Source: Oscillospiraceae bacterium (GTDB lineage: Bacteria > Bacillota > Clostridia > Oscillospirales > Acutalibacteraceae). Taken from it: a stretch of DNA of 54,833 nucleotides. The notes beneath the pieces were generated by a model. That model was not told the origin of the DNA. It saw only the letters and a list, made by a program, of their open reading frames with translations, and searched no databases. Made by a program: the position numbers and the translations under genes. Below are positions 8,175 through 17,192 of this stretch, in pieces. Each line of letters opens with the position of its first letter. Positions within the stretch are counted from its first letter, which is position 1. The DNA is taken from positions 1 to 54,833 of the forward strand of contig SVQH01000019.1 of assembly GCA_015065425.1 (NCBI GenBank). The letters are read 5' to 3'.

Positions 8175-9350
8175 TTATGTAAACAGTGCTTTTCTGTTCA
8201 GAGTATAATCAGTCACTTCCTTTTCTTTATCAAAACGGTATATGCTCATAATAAGTCCTATTCCTATGTAAATACATAAGTTGGACGAGCCGCCTGCACT
8301 GAAGAAGGGAAGCGTAATTCCGATAACAGGGAAAATGACAAGGCACATTCCTATATTTATTATTACCTGTGCGGCAATCATTGCTGCCATTCCGTAGCAC
8401 ATAAAAGCGGTTGCTTCTGTTTTTGATTTCTTTCCCGTAAATACTATTTTTATCATAACTGCACCAAGTATTGCAAGTGCAAGTATGCAGCCGATAAGAC
8501 CAAGTTCTTCGCCGATACATGTAAATATCATGTCGTTTTCACTTTCGGGGACAATTTCATTCTGTGTATATGTACCGTTGAAAAGTCCCTGACCTGAAAA
8601 TCCTCCTGAGGCTATTGCTTCCATACCTCTTGTCTGCTGATACATAATGTCGGGATATCTGTCAGGATATATAAGTCCGAGGAAACGTTCTTTTTGTGTT
8701 TCACTGAAGAAAAAGTACCATACAGCAGGTGTTGCGGCACAAAGTCCTGCGATTCCTATTATGAAATATCTTAACTGAACTCCTGCACAGAATAACATGA
8801 TAACTGATATGACCATGAAGACAAGTGCACTTCCGAGGTCGCCCGATATAATGACAAGACCTGTCGGTATAAGTGCATGTAAGCAAAGCAGGAAAAGATG
8901 AAAGATGCTTTTCAGTTTATCTCTTACATATTCGATGTGCATACCGAAGGTGATAATAAAGCCGATTTTCACAAGCTCTGACGGTTGGAAATATAAGCCC
9001 GTAGAGCCCAGCACTATCCATGTTTTTGCATCAGGTCTTTCCTCGGGACCAACACCGATAAGAAGCGTAAGCAACATAAGTCCGATACATACGGCACCTA
9101 TAAGCGGAAACATTTTTGTTATAAAACGATAATCAATAAACGATATAAATATCGCCATTACCGCACCAAGGGCAACACCGAAAATCATCGTACGGGCATC
9201 TCTTGAAATGATATCGCCTTCAGCCATGGAGCCTCTTGTTGCACTGTGAACCATAATAATACCGAAGGCAGATGCCGCAAGGCACAGAAAAAGCAGAAAG
9301 AGGTCAGTTTCTCTTACTGTTGTTTTGAATAATTTTATTAGTTTAGACAT
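8175..9350 (-). CDS. rodA: RodA/FtsW-type SEDS peptidoglycan glycosyltransferase
   Basis: A lipid-II polymerase of the cell-wall elongation or division machinery. 391 residues with about ten membrane segments. SEDS motifs: AKTWIVLG, FQPSELVKIGFI, GDLGSALVFM, the extracellular-loop catalytic block VPESENDMIFTCIGEELGL (invariant Asp) and FPVIGITLPFFSAGGSS. The spacing and the PFFSAGGSS tail fit RodA better than FtsW, but SpoVE-like proteins cannot be ruled out by eye. AGGAG lies upstream of the ATG. It stands alone, without mreBCD or a class B PBP partner nearby. Confidence 0.92.
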   Translation of the reverse strand: MSKLIKLFKTTVRETDLFLLFLCLAASAFGIIMVHSATRGSMAEGDIISRDARTMIFGVALGAVMAIFISFIDYRFITKMFPLIGAVCIGLMLLTLLIGVGPEERPDAKTWIVLGSTGLYFQPSELVKIGFIITFGMHIEYVRDKLKSIFHLFLLCLHALIPTGLVIISGDLGSALVFMVISVIMLFCAGVQLRYFIIGIAGLCAATPAVWYFFFSETQKERFLGLIYPDRYPDIMYQQTRGMEAIASGGFSGQGLFNGTYTQNEIVPESENDMIFTCIGEELGLIGCILALAILGAVMIKIVFTGKKSKTEATAFMCYGMAAMIAAQVIINIGMCLVIFPVIGITLPFFSAGGSSNLCIYIGIGLIMSIYRFDKEKEVTDYTLNRKALFT

Positions 9351-9380
9351 TTTTCAGAACTCCTGAATTATTTCTACTAC

Positions 9381-9409
9381 AGTATACATTTATTTTTATA
9401 AATTTTCAA
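9381..9409 (-). promoter_or_regulatory. Promoter of rodA
   Basis: TTGAAA (9409-9404), 17-base spacer, TATACT (9386-9381) on the minus strand, about 31 bases before the start codon. No clear opposing promoter for tsaE was seen. Confidence 0.7.
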
Positions 9410-9438
9410 TAGTAACTTGATTTAAGGCAGGTGGAAAC

Positions 9439-9864
9439 ATGAAAGAATTTGTTTCATATTCCGAAGAAGATACCTATTGCATTGCGAAAGAGATATGTTC
9501 TTCTGTTGGCGGCGGCAGTGTCGTTGCTTTTTCAGGCGGTATGGGCATGGGAAAGACAGCATTTGTCAGAGGTGCACTTAAGGCTTACGGTAATGATTCC
9601 TTTGTAAGCTCTCCGACATTTTCTCTTGTTCATGATTACGGGGGCACCCCGCATATTTATCATTTTGATATGTATAGAGTAACTTCATTTGACGATCTTT
9701 ATTCTACAGGTTTTTTTGATTATCTTGATAATGACAGCATTCTTTTTATCGAATGGAGTGAAAACATCACTGATGCTTTACCTGAGAATACGGTGTATAT
9801 TTCACTTGAGAAAGGTGACAGTGAAGATATTCGGATAATTAAAGTCAGAGGAGGCGGTTTCTGA
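9439..9864 (+). CDS. tsaE: tRNA N6-threonylcarbamoyladenosine biosynthesis ATPase TsaE
   Basis: The ATPase that drives turnover of the TsaB-TsaD complex making t6A37 on ANN-decoding tRNAs. 141 residues, typical length. Walker A FSGGMGMGKTAFVRG (the family usually has GxLGAGKT; here Met replaces the Leu and Ala), then SSPTFSLVHDY, HFDMYR, FDYLDNDSILFIEWSE. GCAGGTGG precedes the ATG. Its stop overlaps the tsaB start by one base (TGATG). First gene of tsaE-tsaB-rpiB. Confidence 0.95.
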   Translation: MKEFVSYSEEDTYCIAKEICSSVGGGSVVAFSGGMGMGKTAFVRGALKAYGNDSFVSSPTFSLVHDYGGTPHIYHFDMYRVTSFDDLYSTGFFDYLDNDSILFIEWSENITDALPENTVYISLEKGDSEDIRIIKVRGGGF

Positions 9865-10568
9865 TGCTGATACTCGGAATTGATACTTCAGCAGTTTCTG
9901 CGGGGGCAGCTCTTGTTTCAGACGGAAAACTCATCAGTGAAACATATATAAATACGGGGCTTACACATTCGCAGACACTTATGTGTCTTGTGGATTCAGC
10001 TCTCAAGAACGCAGATAAATCCCTTGAGGATATAGATATCGTTGCCGTATCGTCGGGACCCGGTTCATTTACAGGGATACGCATTGGTGTGTCGGCTGTA
10101 AAAGGTCTGTGTTTTGCTGAAAATAAACCTTGTTACGGCATTTCTACTCTTGAAGCACTTGCAAACTGCGTAGATATTGAAGGCTATATTATCTGTCCCG
10201 TTATGGATGCAAGATGTATGCAGGTATATACTGCATTGTTCAAAAAAAGCGATGGTGACATAGTAAGGCTGATGCAGGACTCTCCAATGACACTTGAGCA
10301 GTTAAGTGATGAACTTATAAAAATAGGCAAAAAAGTCATGCTCATAGGTGACGGCAGTGATATTGCCTATAAGTTTTTATCGGAAAAACCTCTTGATGTA
10401 TCAGTTTTTTCTGAAATTTTTAAATTTCAGCATGCTTCGGGAGTTGCAATTACAGCATACAGAAATTATAATAGAGGTGTAAAGCCTGTCAGTGCAGACA
10501 CGCTTCAGCCGAATTATCTGCGTTTATCACAGGCAGAAAGAGAATTAAAAAACAGGAGTGAAAAATAA
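9864..10568 (+). CDS. tsaB: t6A-modification complex dimerisation subunit TsaB
   Basis: A 234-residue ASKHA-fold protein that pairs with TsaD for t6A37 formation. It has LGIDTSAVSAGAALV, the HSQTL motif, DIVAVSSGPGSFTGIRIG and KGLCFAENKP, all characteristic of TsaB. It overlaps tsaE by one base on the left and rpiB by one base on the right, so all three are co-translated. In most Firmicutes tsaB is directly followed by rimI and tsaD; here those two lie about 38 kb further on (49071-50563). Confidence 0.95.
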   Translation: MLILGIDTSAVSAGAALVSDGKLISETYINTGLTHSQTLMCLVDSALKNADKSLEDIDIVAVSSGPGSFTGIRIGVSAVKGLCFAENKPCYGISTLEALANCVDIEGYIICPVMDARCMQVYTALFKKSDGDIVRLMQDSPMTLEQLSDELIKIGKKVMLIGDGSDIAYKFLSEKPLDVSVFSEIFKFQHASGVAITAYRNYNRGVKPVSADTLQPNYLRLSQAERELKNRSEK

Positions 10569-11005
10569 TGATCGCATTAAGCAGTGACCATGCAGGCTAT
10601 CCTCTTAAGGAAGCCATCAAAGAGTATTTTGTAGAAAACGGAATTGAGTTTGAAGATTGCGGAGCTTTCAGTACAGACAGTGTTGACTATCCTTATCAGG
10701 CAAAAAAGGCATGTGATCTTGTTGTCTGCGGAAAATGCGATAAGGCTGTGCTTTGCTGCGGAACAGGTATAGGAATTTCTATGGCTGCAAATAAAGTTAA
10801 AGGAATCAGAGCTGCTTGTTGCTCCGATTATTTCAGTGCAAAGTATACCAGACTCCATAATGATGCAAATGCTCTTTGTCTCGGTGCAAGAGTCATTGGT
10901 GTCGGTGCGGCACTTGAACTTGTAGATGTGTTTATCAATACCGAATTTGAAGGCGGTCGCCATCAGAGAAGGGTAGATCAGATTACGGAAATTGAAAACA
11001 TGTAA
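10568..11005 (+). CDS. rpiB: Ribose-5-phosphate isomerase B
   Basis: Interconverts ribose-5-phosphate and ribulose-5-phosphate (pentose phosphate pathway). 145 residues with the RpiB/LacAB signatures: SSDHAGYPLKE, the catalytic-Cys block CCGTGIGISMAANKVKGIRAA, HNDANALCLGARVIG and GGRHQRRV at the C-terminus. The CGTGIG Cys and the HNDAN motif fit an RpiB rather than a LacA/LacB galactose-6-phosphate isomerase. Its start codon overlaps the tsaB stop by one base. Confidence 0.95.
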   Translation: MIALSSDHAGYPLKEAIKEYFVENGIEFEDCGAFSTDSVDYPYQAKKACDLVVCGKCDKAVLCCGTGIGISMAANKVKGIRAACCSDYFSAKYTRLHNDANALCLGARVIGVGAALELVDVFINTEFEGGRHQRRVDQITEIENM

Positions 11006-11081
11006 AATAAAAGAAACATATTCCACGGTTCCTGTGGTACAGGTGGCAGAGTTGTCAGTATAAAATTAATTTTTAAAATGT

Positions 11082-11114
11082 AAGATCCCACGGTGTATTC
11101 CGCGGGATCTTTTT
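11082..11114 (+). terminator. Terminator of tsaE-tsaB-rpiB
   Basis: Stem 11082-11089 with 11104-11111, extended by CGG/CCG after one mismatch, six-base loop, followed by TTTTT. The 76 bases between rpiB and the stem hold no recognised element. Confidence 0.85.
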
Positions 11115-11154
11115 CAGTTAATATTCTTTTTTGAATCAACGCAATCTGAATTGG

Positions 11155-13533
11155 TTAAATAAGTTTCATGAACATGGCGAGTATTCGTTTTACGCAAAGT
11201 TCAAGTTCAGCTCTCGTAAGCTCACCGTTCTTTACAGCTTCAAGAAGCTCTTCGGGATAGCCGCAGTGCATTTTCATGTCGTTACCTGCTTTTACTTCTG
11301 TAACAGGTCTGTTTTTTACGCCCCAGTCAGTTACGACCATTCCCTTAAAGCCCCATTCATCTCTGAGAATACAAGTGAGAAGTTCATAGCTTTCACTTGT
11401 GTGAAGTCCGTTGATAAGATTGTATGAGGACATTACAGTCCAGGGATCAGCTTCTTTAACGGCGATTTCAAAGCCTTTGAGATATATTTCTCTCAGTGCT
11501 CTTTCTGAAAGTCTGGAATCACACGCAAATCTGTTGGCTTCTTTATTATTACAGGCGAAATGCTTGAGTGAAACAGCGGTTTTCTGTGATTGTATACCTT
11601 TAATTGCGGCAGCGGCACACTTTCCTGCAAGAAGGGGATCTTCTGAGTAATATTCAAAGTTTCTGCCGCACAAAGGATCTCTGTGAATATTCATTGCAGG
11701 TGCAAGCCATACTCCGAGATTATTTTCTCTGAGTTCAGCTCCGCCGCCTGTACCTACTTTTTCAATAAGCTGTGTATTCCAAGTACAAGCAAGAAGTGTG
11801 GCACATGGCCATGCTGTTGTGGGAATTCCGGTTTCAGGGTCAAGTCTCAGTCCTGCAGGACCGTCTGCTGTCGGTACGGCAGGGATTCTGAGTCTGTTGA
11901 GCCCCCCGAAACAACCCGTATTTGCGACTCCCGTTGGCGGCTGACCTCCAACAAGAAATGCCAGTTCATCAAGTGTCAGCTGAGAAACAAATTCATCAAG
12001 ACTTATATCTTCATTTACTTTATCGAACGGGATTTCCTTTTCAGGTTTACTTGCTGTATTTTCTGTGACGGTGCCGTAATAGTATTCAGGCTCACCTGTG
12101 GGAAGTTTTTCAAAGCTTCCGTCGGAAAGCATTCTTTTTTCAAGTTTGAAAGGTCTTAAAAGTTTGTTGCATTTTTCTGTAACAGTGTCTTCGTTTACCC
12201 GATAGGCGAAATCAGCTTTTGTATTATCTCTGACGGATGTCCCGATATAGAAATTATATTCCCCTTTTTCGAGAACATAACAGGACTCTGATATTTTCCC
12301 GAGGTCGTCAAAGCTTGACATGGAATTTATCGGAAAAGACAAAAACAGAGTTTCTGTTTCACCGGGAGATAAAAGGGAAGTCTTTTTGAATGCGGATAAA
12401 ACCTTTGAGGGCTTTCCGAGTTTTCCCTGCGGGGCACTGTGATAAATCTGAATAACTTCTTTGCCGCTGACTTTACCAGTATTTGTTACATTTACGGTGG
12501 CATTTATCTTACCTGAATGTTCAAAGAACAGAATATCATCTATTCTGAATTTAGTATAAGAAAGACCGAAACCGAAGGGATATCTGACATGTCCGGAAGC
12601 TGCCGGAATTGTTTCAAAATAACGGTAACCTACATATATGTCATCGGAATAGTCGAGATGGTCGAAGCACTCCCAGAAATCATTTTTTGTGGGATAATAA
12701 TCATAGCTTTTTGCTATTGTGTCCGAAAGCTTGCCGGAAGGTGTCACATCGCCGCAAATAATATCTGCGAGAGCACTTCCGCCTTCCATACCGCCCTGCC
12801 ATGCAAAAAGAACTGCCTCAATTCTATTGTTGTCGGCAAAAAATTCGCAGTCAATGACGGCACCTGAATTGATTACAATGATAACTTTTTTGAAAAGCTC
12901 ACAGCATCTGTCAATAAGTTTCTTTTCAAGAGAGGAGAGATAGTAATCACCCTCAATGGGGCGTCTGTCAACACCTTCTGCGGAAAATCTGCTGAGAGTA
13001 ATAATAGCCGTATCTGCATTTTTTGCTGAGCTTTCAATAAGTTCATCAGGAACTTCAGCTTCTTTTACATGCATGGCAGCAAAAGTGTCGTAAGTCATAT
13101 CGTCACGCTCAGTACAGAATTCCATATTGTTTACAATATCCCAGCGTGCATTTATCTGTTCCTGAGTCAGAACGTTTACACTTTCTTTGCGTACATAATC
13201 TTTGTAGAATTCAACAAGAGGCTTGTATATAAAAACTTTTTCCTCATTTTCTTTCTGCGAAAAGCCTTCATATATGTTTCTTATGTAAGGGCAGTGAACA
13301 TCACCGCTTCCTCCGCCGCCTTTTATGTATTCAATGGTAGCTTTTCCGAATAAAGCGATGGTTTCTCCTTTTTTGAGGGGCAGGGCATTATTTTCATTTT
13401 TGAGAAGCACTATTCCTTCAGTTGCTGCCGTTCTTGAAAGGTTGATATGCTCGTCCGAAGCTGTGACACGCCTTCCGTCTTTGCCGAGAGGAAGACAGGG
13501 TTGATATCTGAATCTTGCATATTTATCAATCAT
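11155..13533 (-). CDS. Circularly permuted GH3 beta-glucosidase
   Basis: A cytoplasmic (no signal peptide) glycoside hydrolase of 792 residues whose domain order is reversed relative to most GH3 enzymes. The alpha/beta sandwich comes first (SRTAATEGIVLLKNENNALPL, IALFGK, KGGGGSGDV, about residues 30-330), then a fibronectin-III-like domain (about 340-440), and the catalytic TIM barrel is at the C-terminus (GLNRLRIPAVPTADGPAGLR, RNFEYYSEDPLLAGK, SLKHFACNNKE, and VVTDWG with the nucleophile Asp, about residue 745). Ruminococcus albus and Butyrivibrio beta-glucosidases with this order are known. AAGGATGG precedes the ATG. Likely trims beta-glucosides (cellodextrins) after import. Confidence 0.93.
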   Translation of the reverse strand: MIDKYARFRYQPCLPLGKDGRRVTASDEHINLSRTAATEGIVLLKNENNALPLKKGETIALFGKATIEYIKGGGGSGDVHCPYIRNIYEGFSQKENEEKVFIYKPLVEFYKDYVRKESVNVLTQEQINARWDIVNNMEFCTERDDMTYDTFAAMHVKEAEVPDELIESSAKNADTAIITLSRFSAEGVDRRPIEGDYYLSSLEKKLIDRCCELFKKVIIVINSGAVIDCEFFADNNRIEAVLFAWQGGMEGGSALADIICGDVTPSGKLSDTIAKSYDYYPTKNDFWECFDHLDYSDDIYVGYRYFETIPAASGHVRYPFGFGLSYTKFRIDDILFFEHSGKINATVNVTNTGKVSGKEVIQIYHSAPQGKLGKPSKVLSAFKKTSLLSPGETETLFLSFPINSMSSFDDLGKISESCYVLEKGEYNFYIGTSVRDNTKADFAYRVNEDTVTEKCNKLLRPFKLEKRMLSDGSFEKLPTGEPEYYYGTVTENTASKPEKEIPFDKVNEDISLDEFVSQLTLDELAFLVGGQPPTGVANTGCFGGLNRLRIPAVPTADGPAGLRLDPETGIPTTAWPCATLLACTWNTQLIEKVGTGGGAELRENNLGVWLAPAMNIHRDPLCGRNFEYYSEDPLLAGKCAAAAIKGIQSQKTAVSLKHFACNNKEANRFACDSRLSERALREIYLKGFEIAVKEADPWTVMSSYNLINGLHTSESYELLTCILRDEWGFKGMVVTDWGVKNRPVTEVKAGNDMKMHCGYPEELLEAVKNGELTRAELELCVKRILAMFMKLI

Positions 13534-13565
13534 ATTTTTGCCATCCTTATAATTTTGATAAATAT

Positions 13566-13594
13566 ATTTTAATATTAATAATATACTTCGTCAA
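13566..13594 (-). promoter_or_regulatory. Promoter of the GH3 gene
   Basis: TTGACG (13594-13589), 17-base spacer, TAAAAT (13571-13566) on the minus strand, about 33 bases before the start codon. Confidence 0.65.
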
Positions 13595-13669
13595 CATCTG
13601 TCGCTTAAATTGCTGATAAATTTTTCGGAATTTCTGAAACTGTTAAAATGCTGATGACATTAAAAATAA

Positions 13670-13704
13670 CAAAAAATAACGGGTACCGAAAATGAGTACC
13701 CGTT
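13670..13704 (-). terminator. Terminator of purC
   Basis: A 9-bp perfect stem (13678-13686 with 13696-13704), nine-base loop, and ATTTTTTG on the minus-strand exit side. Confidence 0.8.
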
Positions 13705-13711
13705 TAAGCAA

Positions 13712-14398
13712 TTATCTGATTTTTTCAAGAATGAGCTTTGCACAATCGATCTGATTGGGAATATTGCCGTCAGTATCTTTGACTCTCCAGATGTCAGGTG
13801 TGATTTCATCAGCAACAAAAATCTTGCCGCTTTCATCATAACCGACTTCAATTTTGAAGTCAATAAGAGTAAGATTCATTGTAGCAAGTTCGTTTTTAAG
13901 AACTTCGCCTACTTTGAGAACGACATTCTGAGCTTCTTCATACTGTCCTTCTTTAAGAATGCCCTTCATAAGGCAGATTCTTTCACTGATAAGAGGATCA
14001 CCCTGTTCATCATCTTTAAGGGTTACTTCTGCGTATGGAGGATTAAAGGGAATTCCTTCTTCAAGAGTGAATCTGCGGCACATGCTGCCTGCAGTGAAAT
14101 AACGGACGATGAATTCAAGTCTCGGAACAGTAAGATTGCGAACCTTCATAAGTCCTTTTTCGATATCTGCTCCGAGATAATGAGTGGGAATATCGTTCTT
14201 TTCCATAAGCTCAAAGAAGTATTTAGAAACTTCAAGTCCTACCTTGCCTTTACCTTCAACACTTCCGCCGACCGTGTTTGAACCGGGATCAAATACACCG
14301 TTTTCACCTGTTGCACTGTCTTTGAAGAAAAGATGAACTATACCTGTCTCTTCATCAAGCATTACGTTTTTTGTTTTTCCTTCATAAAGCTGTTTCAT
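13712..14398 (-). CDS. purC: Phosphoribosylaminoimidazole-succinocarboxamide synthase
   Basis: The SAICAR synthetase of de novo purine synthesis (CAIR plus aspartate plus ATP). 228 residues: QLYEGKTKNVM (ATP lid), GVFDPGSN, KNDIPTHYL, VRYFTAGSMCRRFTLEEGI, KDDEQGDPLISE and the metal-binding block ADEITPDIWRVKD. AGGAGTG lies before the ATG. It stands alone: no other pur gene is in the window, unlike the purEKBCSQLFMNHD cluster of Bacillus, so it is probably regulated separately. Confidence 0.95.
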   Translation of the reverse strand: MKQLYEGKTKNVMLDEETGIVHLFFKDSATGENGVFDPGSNTVGGSVEGKGKVGLEVSKYFFELMEKNDIPTHYLGADIEKGLMKVRNLTVPRLEFIVRYFTAGSMCRRFTLEEGIPFNPPYAEVTLKDDEQGDPLISERICLMKGILKEGQYEEAQNVVLKVGEVLKNELATMNLTLIDFKIEVGYDESGKIFVADEITPDIWRVKDTDGNIPNQIDCAKLILEKIR

Positions 14399-14460
14399 AT
14401 TTTGACACTCCTAACATGGGTCAATCTTTTTCCGGTAAAGGTTGACTTGTTTTTTTCTTG

Positions 14461-14490
14461 ATTATATCACAGGGCTATAATCTATTGCAA
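14461..14490 (-). promoter_or_regulatory. Extended -10 promoter of purC
   Basis: TTGCAA (14490-14485), 18-base spacer, TATAAT (14466-14461) with TG one base upstream of the -10 on the minus strand. The leader holds a short inverted repeat GTCAA...TTGAC (about 14420-14446), which could be an operator but is too weak to call. Confidence 0.65.
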
Positions 14491-14546
14491 TAAAAAAATT
14501 ATGTAGAATATTATAAGATTTTAATGTGTTTTATTATTTTTTTTAT

Positions 14547-15821
14547 TTAATCTATCTGTTCAAGTCCCGAAAGCATCTGTGCAAACAGAGAATTTGCCCA
14601 TGCAAACCATTCACGGGTAAAATCAGACGCATCATCTTTATTGAAGGATTCATGCATGAAGTTTGTTTCCGCATGGGTCTGTGACAGCATTCTGAGGCAT
14701 TCCGCAATCTCATTTTTGTCGGTTGAAGTCAGTATCTGCATGGTAAGGGCAATGTGCCATATTTTGTCTTTTCCTGTATGAGGACTTCCGATGCCTTTTG
14801 CGGCTTTTCCTTCAAAGTAGAACGGATTATTTTCAGAAAGTATAAATTTTCTTGTATTCTGATATATTTTATTGTTTACATCACAATATCCAAGATAAGG
14901 AGCTGAAAGAAGGCTCGGCGAATTGGCATCATCCATAAGAAGGAAGTTTCCGAGACCGTCAGTTTCATAGGCATATATTTTCCCGAAGTCAGGATGATCA
15001 TATACACCGTATTTTTCGATGCCGCTTTTTACTTCTTCCGAAAGTATCAGACATTTTTCGGCTGTCTCATTATCAGAATAACCAGTAATAAGAAGCTCTG
15101 CCGCTTTTTTCATTGCAACATGACACATCATGTTTGCAGGTATAAGATAATTATACTTACATCTGTCGTCTGAAGGTCTGAAGCCTGACCATGTCATACC
15201 CGTAATACCTACGGGATTTCCTTTTCCGTCGTTGGGCATGGTGTCGGTTTCGGGACAGTCGGTTCTTCTGAAATAATATGACGAATTTTTTGCATGATCC
15301 TGTTCTTTTACAAATGTATCGGCTATTGTAATGAACATCTTGTGTAATTCGGGAGTGAATATTGTTTTGTCGGAGGTTGCATCATAATAATCGGAAACAA
15401 GATAAACTGAAGCACAAAGAGAATCTACTTCATATTTTCTTTCCCATATATACGGTGAAGAAAAATCTGTGTCGTCTTCATGTGATTCATCATGCTTTAT
15501 TTCATTGAAGGCATTTGAATAGGGATCAAGATTGACATAAAAAGCATGTCTTCTTATAACACCTCTGAAAATTTCACAGAGCTCTTCGCTGTCTTTGCAG
15601 TGAACGGCATAAGGACGCAGCTGAGCGGAACTGTCTCTGAGCCATAATGCTGGAATATCACCTGTGATGACGAAATAATCACCGTTGTCACAGGGCTTTA
15701 CGGTAGTCTCAATGGTGTTGAGGTAGCACTGCTTTGCAAGAGCAGCCAAAGGCGGATATGTCTTTTTTGTTTTGTTTTCAAGATAATCTGCATAATCTGT
15801 AAGTACAGAAGGGATTTTCAT
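14547..15821 (-). CDS. GH125 exo-alpha-1,6-mannosidase
   Basis: A metal-independent exo-acting alpha-mannosidase (formerly DUF1237) that removes alpha-1,6-linked mannose from N-glycan cores or yeast mannan. 424 residues, full length, no signal peptide. Conserved blocks: GDIPALWLRDSSAQLRPY, WERKYEVDSL, TWSGFRPSDD, YLIPANMM, LLMDDANSPSLLSAPYLGY, KGIGSPHTG, FMHESF and FTREWFAWANSLFAQM. Its start overlaps the stop of the GNAT gene by four bases (ATGA), with AAAGGTG inside the GNAT end as ribosome site. Confidence 0.93.
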   Translation of the reverse strand: MKIPSVLTDYADYLENKTKKTYPPLAALAKQCYLNTIETTVKPCDNGDYFVITGDIPALWLRDSSAQLRPYAVHCKDSEELCEIFRGVIRRHAFYVNLDPYSNAFNEIKHDESHEDDTDFSSPYIWERKYEVDSLCASVYLVSDYYDATSDKTIFTPELHKMFITIADTFVKEQDHAKNSSYYFRRTDCPETDTMPNDGKGNPVGITGMTWSGFRPSDDRCKYNYLIPANMMCHVAMKKAAELLITGYSDNETAEKCLILSEEVKSGIEKYGVYDHPDFGKIYAYETDGLGNFLLMDDANSPSLLSAPYLGYCDVNNKIYQNTRKFILSENNPFYFEGKAAKGIGSPHTGKDKIWHIALTMQILTSTDKNEIAECLRMLSQTHAETNFMHESFNKDDASDFTREWFAWANSLFAQMLSGLEQID

Positions 15822-16318
15822 TCATAACACCTTTCTTTCTGATAAGCGAGCCTTTCATCGCCCGAGAGTAAATGTATAATTCCGCAATACTTAAATCCGT
15901 TTTTTTTCAATGAATTCTGCATGGGAATATTGTCTTTATGAGTATCAATTCTGATAACAGGTGATTTTTTCAGACATTCTTTATATACAAAAGAAGCGAC
16001 CCCTTTTCTGTGGACACTGACAGCTATCCTGTGAATAACATGATAGGGTCTGTCATTTGGCCATGCTCCGTCATAAATTTTTGCATAAGTTATGTCAGGG
16101 CCTTCAAGAAAAGCGAAAACACAGATGATTTCCTCAGATGCTTTATCAATAACAACATAAGAGACTCCGTTTTTTATGTCTTCTTCAATAAGACTTTGCG
16201 GCGGAAAGCCGCCTGCCCATTGTTCATGGTTTCCGTTGAGTCTCATGTATTTACGACCTTCATCATATATCTTCATCACCGTTGAGATATCTTCAGACGC
16301 GGTTTTTCTGATGTACAT
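15818..16318 (-). CDS. GNAT-family N-acetyltransferase
   Basis: A 166-residue GNAT protein. HVIHRIAVSVHRKGVASFVYKE contains the acetyl-CoA pyrophosphate loop (variant R-x-x-G-V/A), followed by RIDTHKDNIPMQNSLKKNGF, the usual C-terminal strand and helix. Substrate unknown. GGAGGA precedes the ATG. It forms a two-gene operon with the GH125 mannosidase; the pairing may reflect nothing more than shared transcription. Confidence 0.85.
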   Translation of the reverse strand: MYIRKTASEDISTVMKIYDEGRKYMRLNGNHEQWAGGFPPQSLIEEDIKNGVSYVVIDKASEEIICVFAFLEGPDITYAKIYDGAWPNDRPYHVIHRIAVSVHRKGVASFVYKECLKKSPVIRIDTHKDNIPMQNSLKKNGFKYCGIIHLLSGDERLAYQKERCYE

Positions 16319-16347
16319 ATTATCCTCCGCTTATTATAACTTGTTCA

Positions 16348-17013
16348 TTATTTTTTTTCTTGTATAAGAAATTTCCATGTAAATGCTGCAAGAACTGCAC
16401 CAATAAGGGGGGCGATGATGAATATCCAGACATCTGAAAGTGCAGTTATTCCCGCAAACAGTGCAGGGCCAAGGCTTCTGGCAGGATTTACGGATGTGCC
16501 TGTGAAATGAATACCGATAATATGAACCATTGTAAGAGCGGCACCTATTATAATACCTGAAATGCTTGAATTCTCTTTCTTTGATGTAGCACCGAAAATG
16601 GCAAGAATAAAGGTGAATGTAAGAATTATTTCTATTGCAAGTGCAACAATAATACCGACACCTGCAGATGAATTTGAACCGAGACCTTTTTCGGGCTTGA
16701 AGAATACACTGAGAAGACCTCCTGCAAGCACTGCACCTATGACCTGTGATACAGCATAAGAGAGAGCATCATAGCCCTTGATTTTTTTATTTATAAACAT
16801 TGCAAGAGTTACTGCAGGATTTACATGACAGCCGGATATGGGGCCTATGCAATAGCACATAACAGTAAGTATAAGACCGAACGTGAGTGCTGTCATAAAA
16901 TAGCCGCCCTTTACTTCGGTTCCTACCGTACAAGCAGCAGCACAGCCGAAAAACGTGAGCATGAAGGTGCCGAGAAACTCAGCGATACAGGCTCGGAAAT
17001 TGACTTTTTTCAT
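16348..17013 (-). CDS. Aquaporin (MIP family channel)
   Basis: A 221-residue major intrinsic protein with six membrane segments and two half-helices carrying the paired NPA motifs: ISGCHVNPAVT and FTGTSVNPARS. The Arg after the second NPA and the His upstream in GIHFTGT match the narrow selectivity filter of water-type aquaporins more than glycerol facilitators (which have Asp after the second NPA), so water (AqpZ-like) is favoured. Start: ATG 17013 with AAGGAAG ten bases upstream; the frame extends further but would begin before the promoter. Confidence 0.92.
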   Translation of the reverse strand: MKKVNFRACIAEFLGTFMLTFFGCAAACTVGTEVKGGYFMTALTFGLILTVMCYCIGPISGCHVNPAVTLAMFINKKIKGYDALSYAVSQVIGAVLAGGLLSVFFKPEKGLGSNSSAGVGIIVALAIEIILTFTFILAIFGATSKKENSSISGIIIGAALTMVHIIGIHFTGTSVNPARSLGPALFAGITALSDVWIFIIAPLIGAVLAAFTWKFLIQEKK

Positions 17014-17046
17014 TTTACACACTTCCTTAAAATTAATTGTGTAATA

Positions 17047-17076
17047 ATTATACAATACCATAAAACTTAAATGCAA
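17047..17076 (-). promoter_or_regulatory. Promoter of the aquaporin gene
   Basis: TTGCAT (17076-17071), 18-base spacer, TATAAT (17052-17047) on the minus strand. Confidence 0.6.
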
Positions 17077-17123
17077 TAGAGTAAGTAAAATATTAACAAA
17101 TTTATAAATTAAATATGTTATCA

Positions 17124-17152
17124 TTGAAAAATATTATAAAATATATTATAAT
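17124..17152 (+). promoter_or_regulatory. Promoter of the exonuclease-amidase operon
   Basis: TTGAAA (17124-17129), 17-base spacer, TATAAT (17147-17152), 40 bases before the start codon. Confidence 0.7.
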
Positions 17153-17192
17153 GTATAAAATCGAAAATTTTGCAGTTTTATAGGTGTTTTTA

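Noticed and set aside
11020-11081. Possible T-box or other leader RNA between rpiB and its terminator
   Set aside because: No T-box core or antiterminator could be found, and no gene follows on the plus strand.
14399-14460. Purine riboswitch in the purC leader
   Set aside because: The leader is only about 55 bases long and has none of the conserved purine-aptamer loops.
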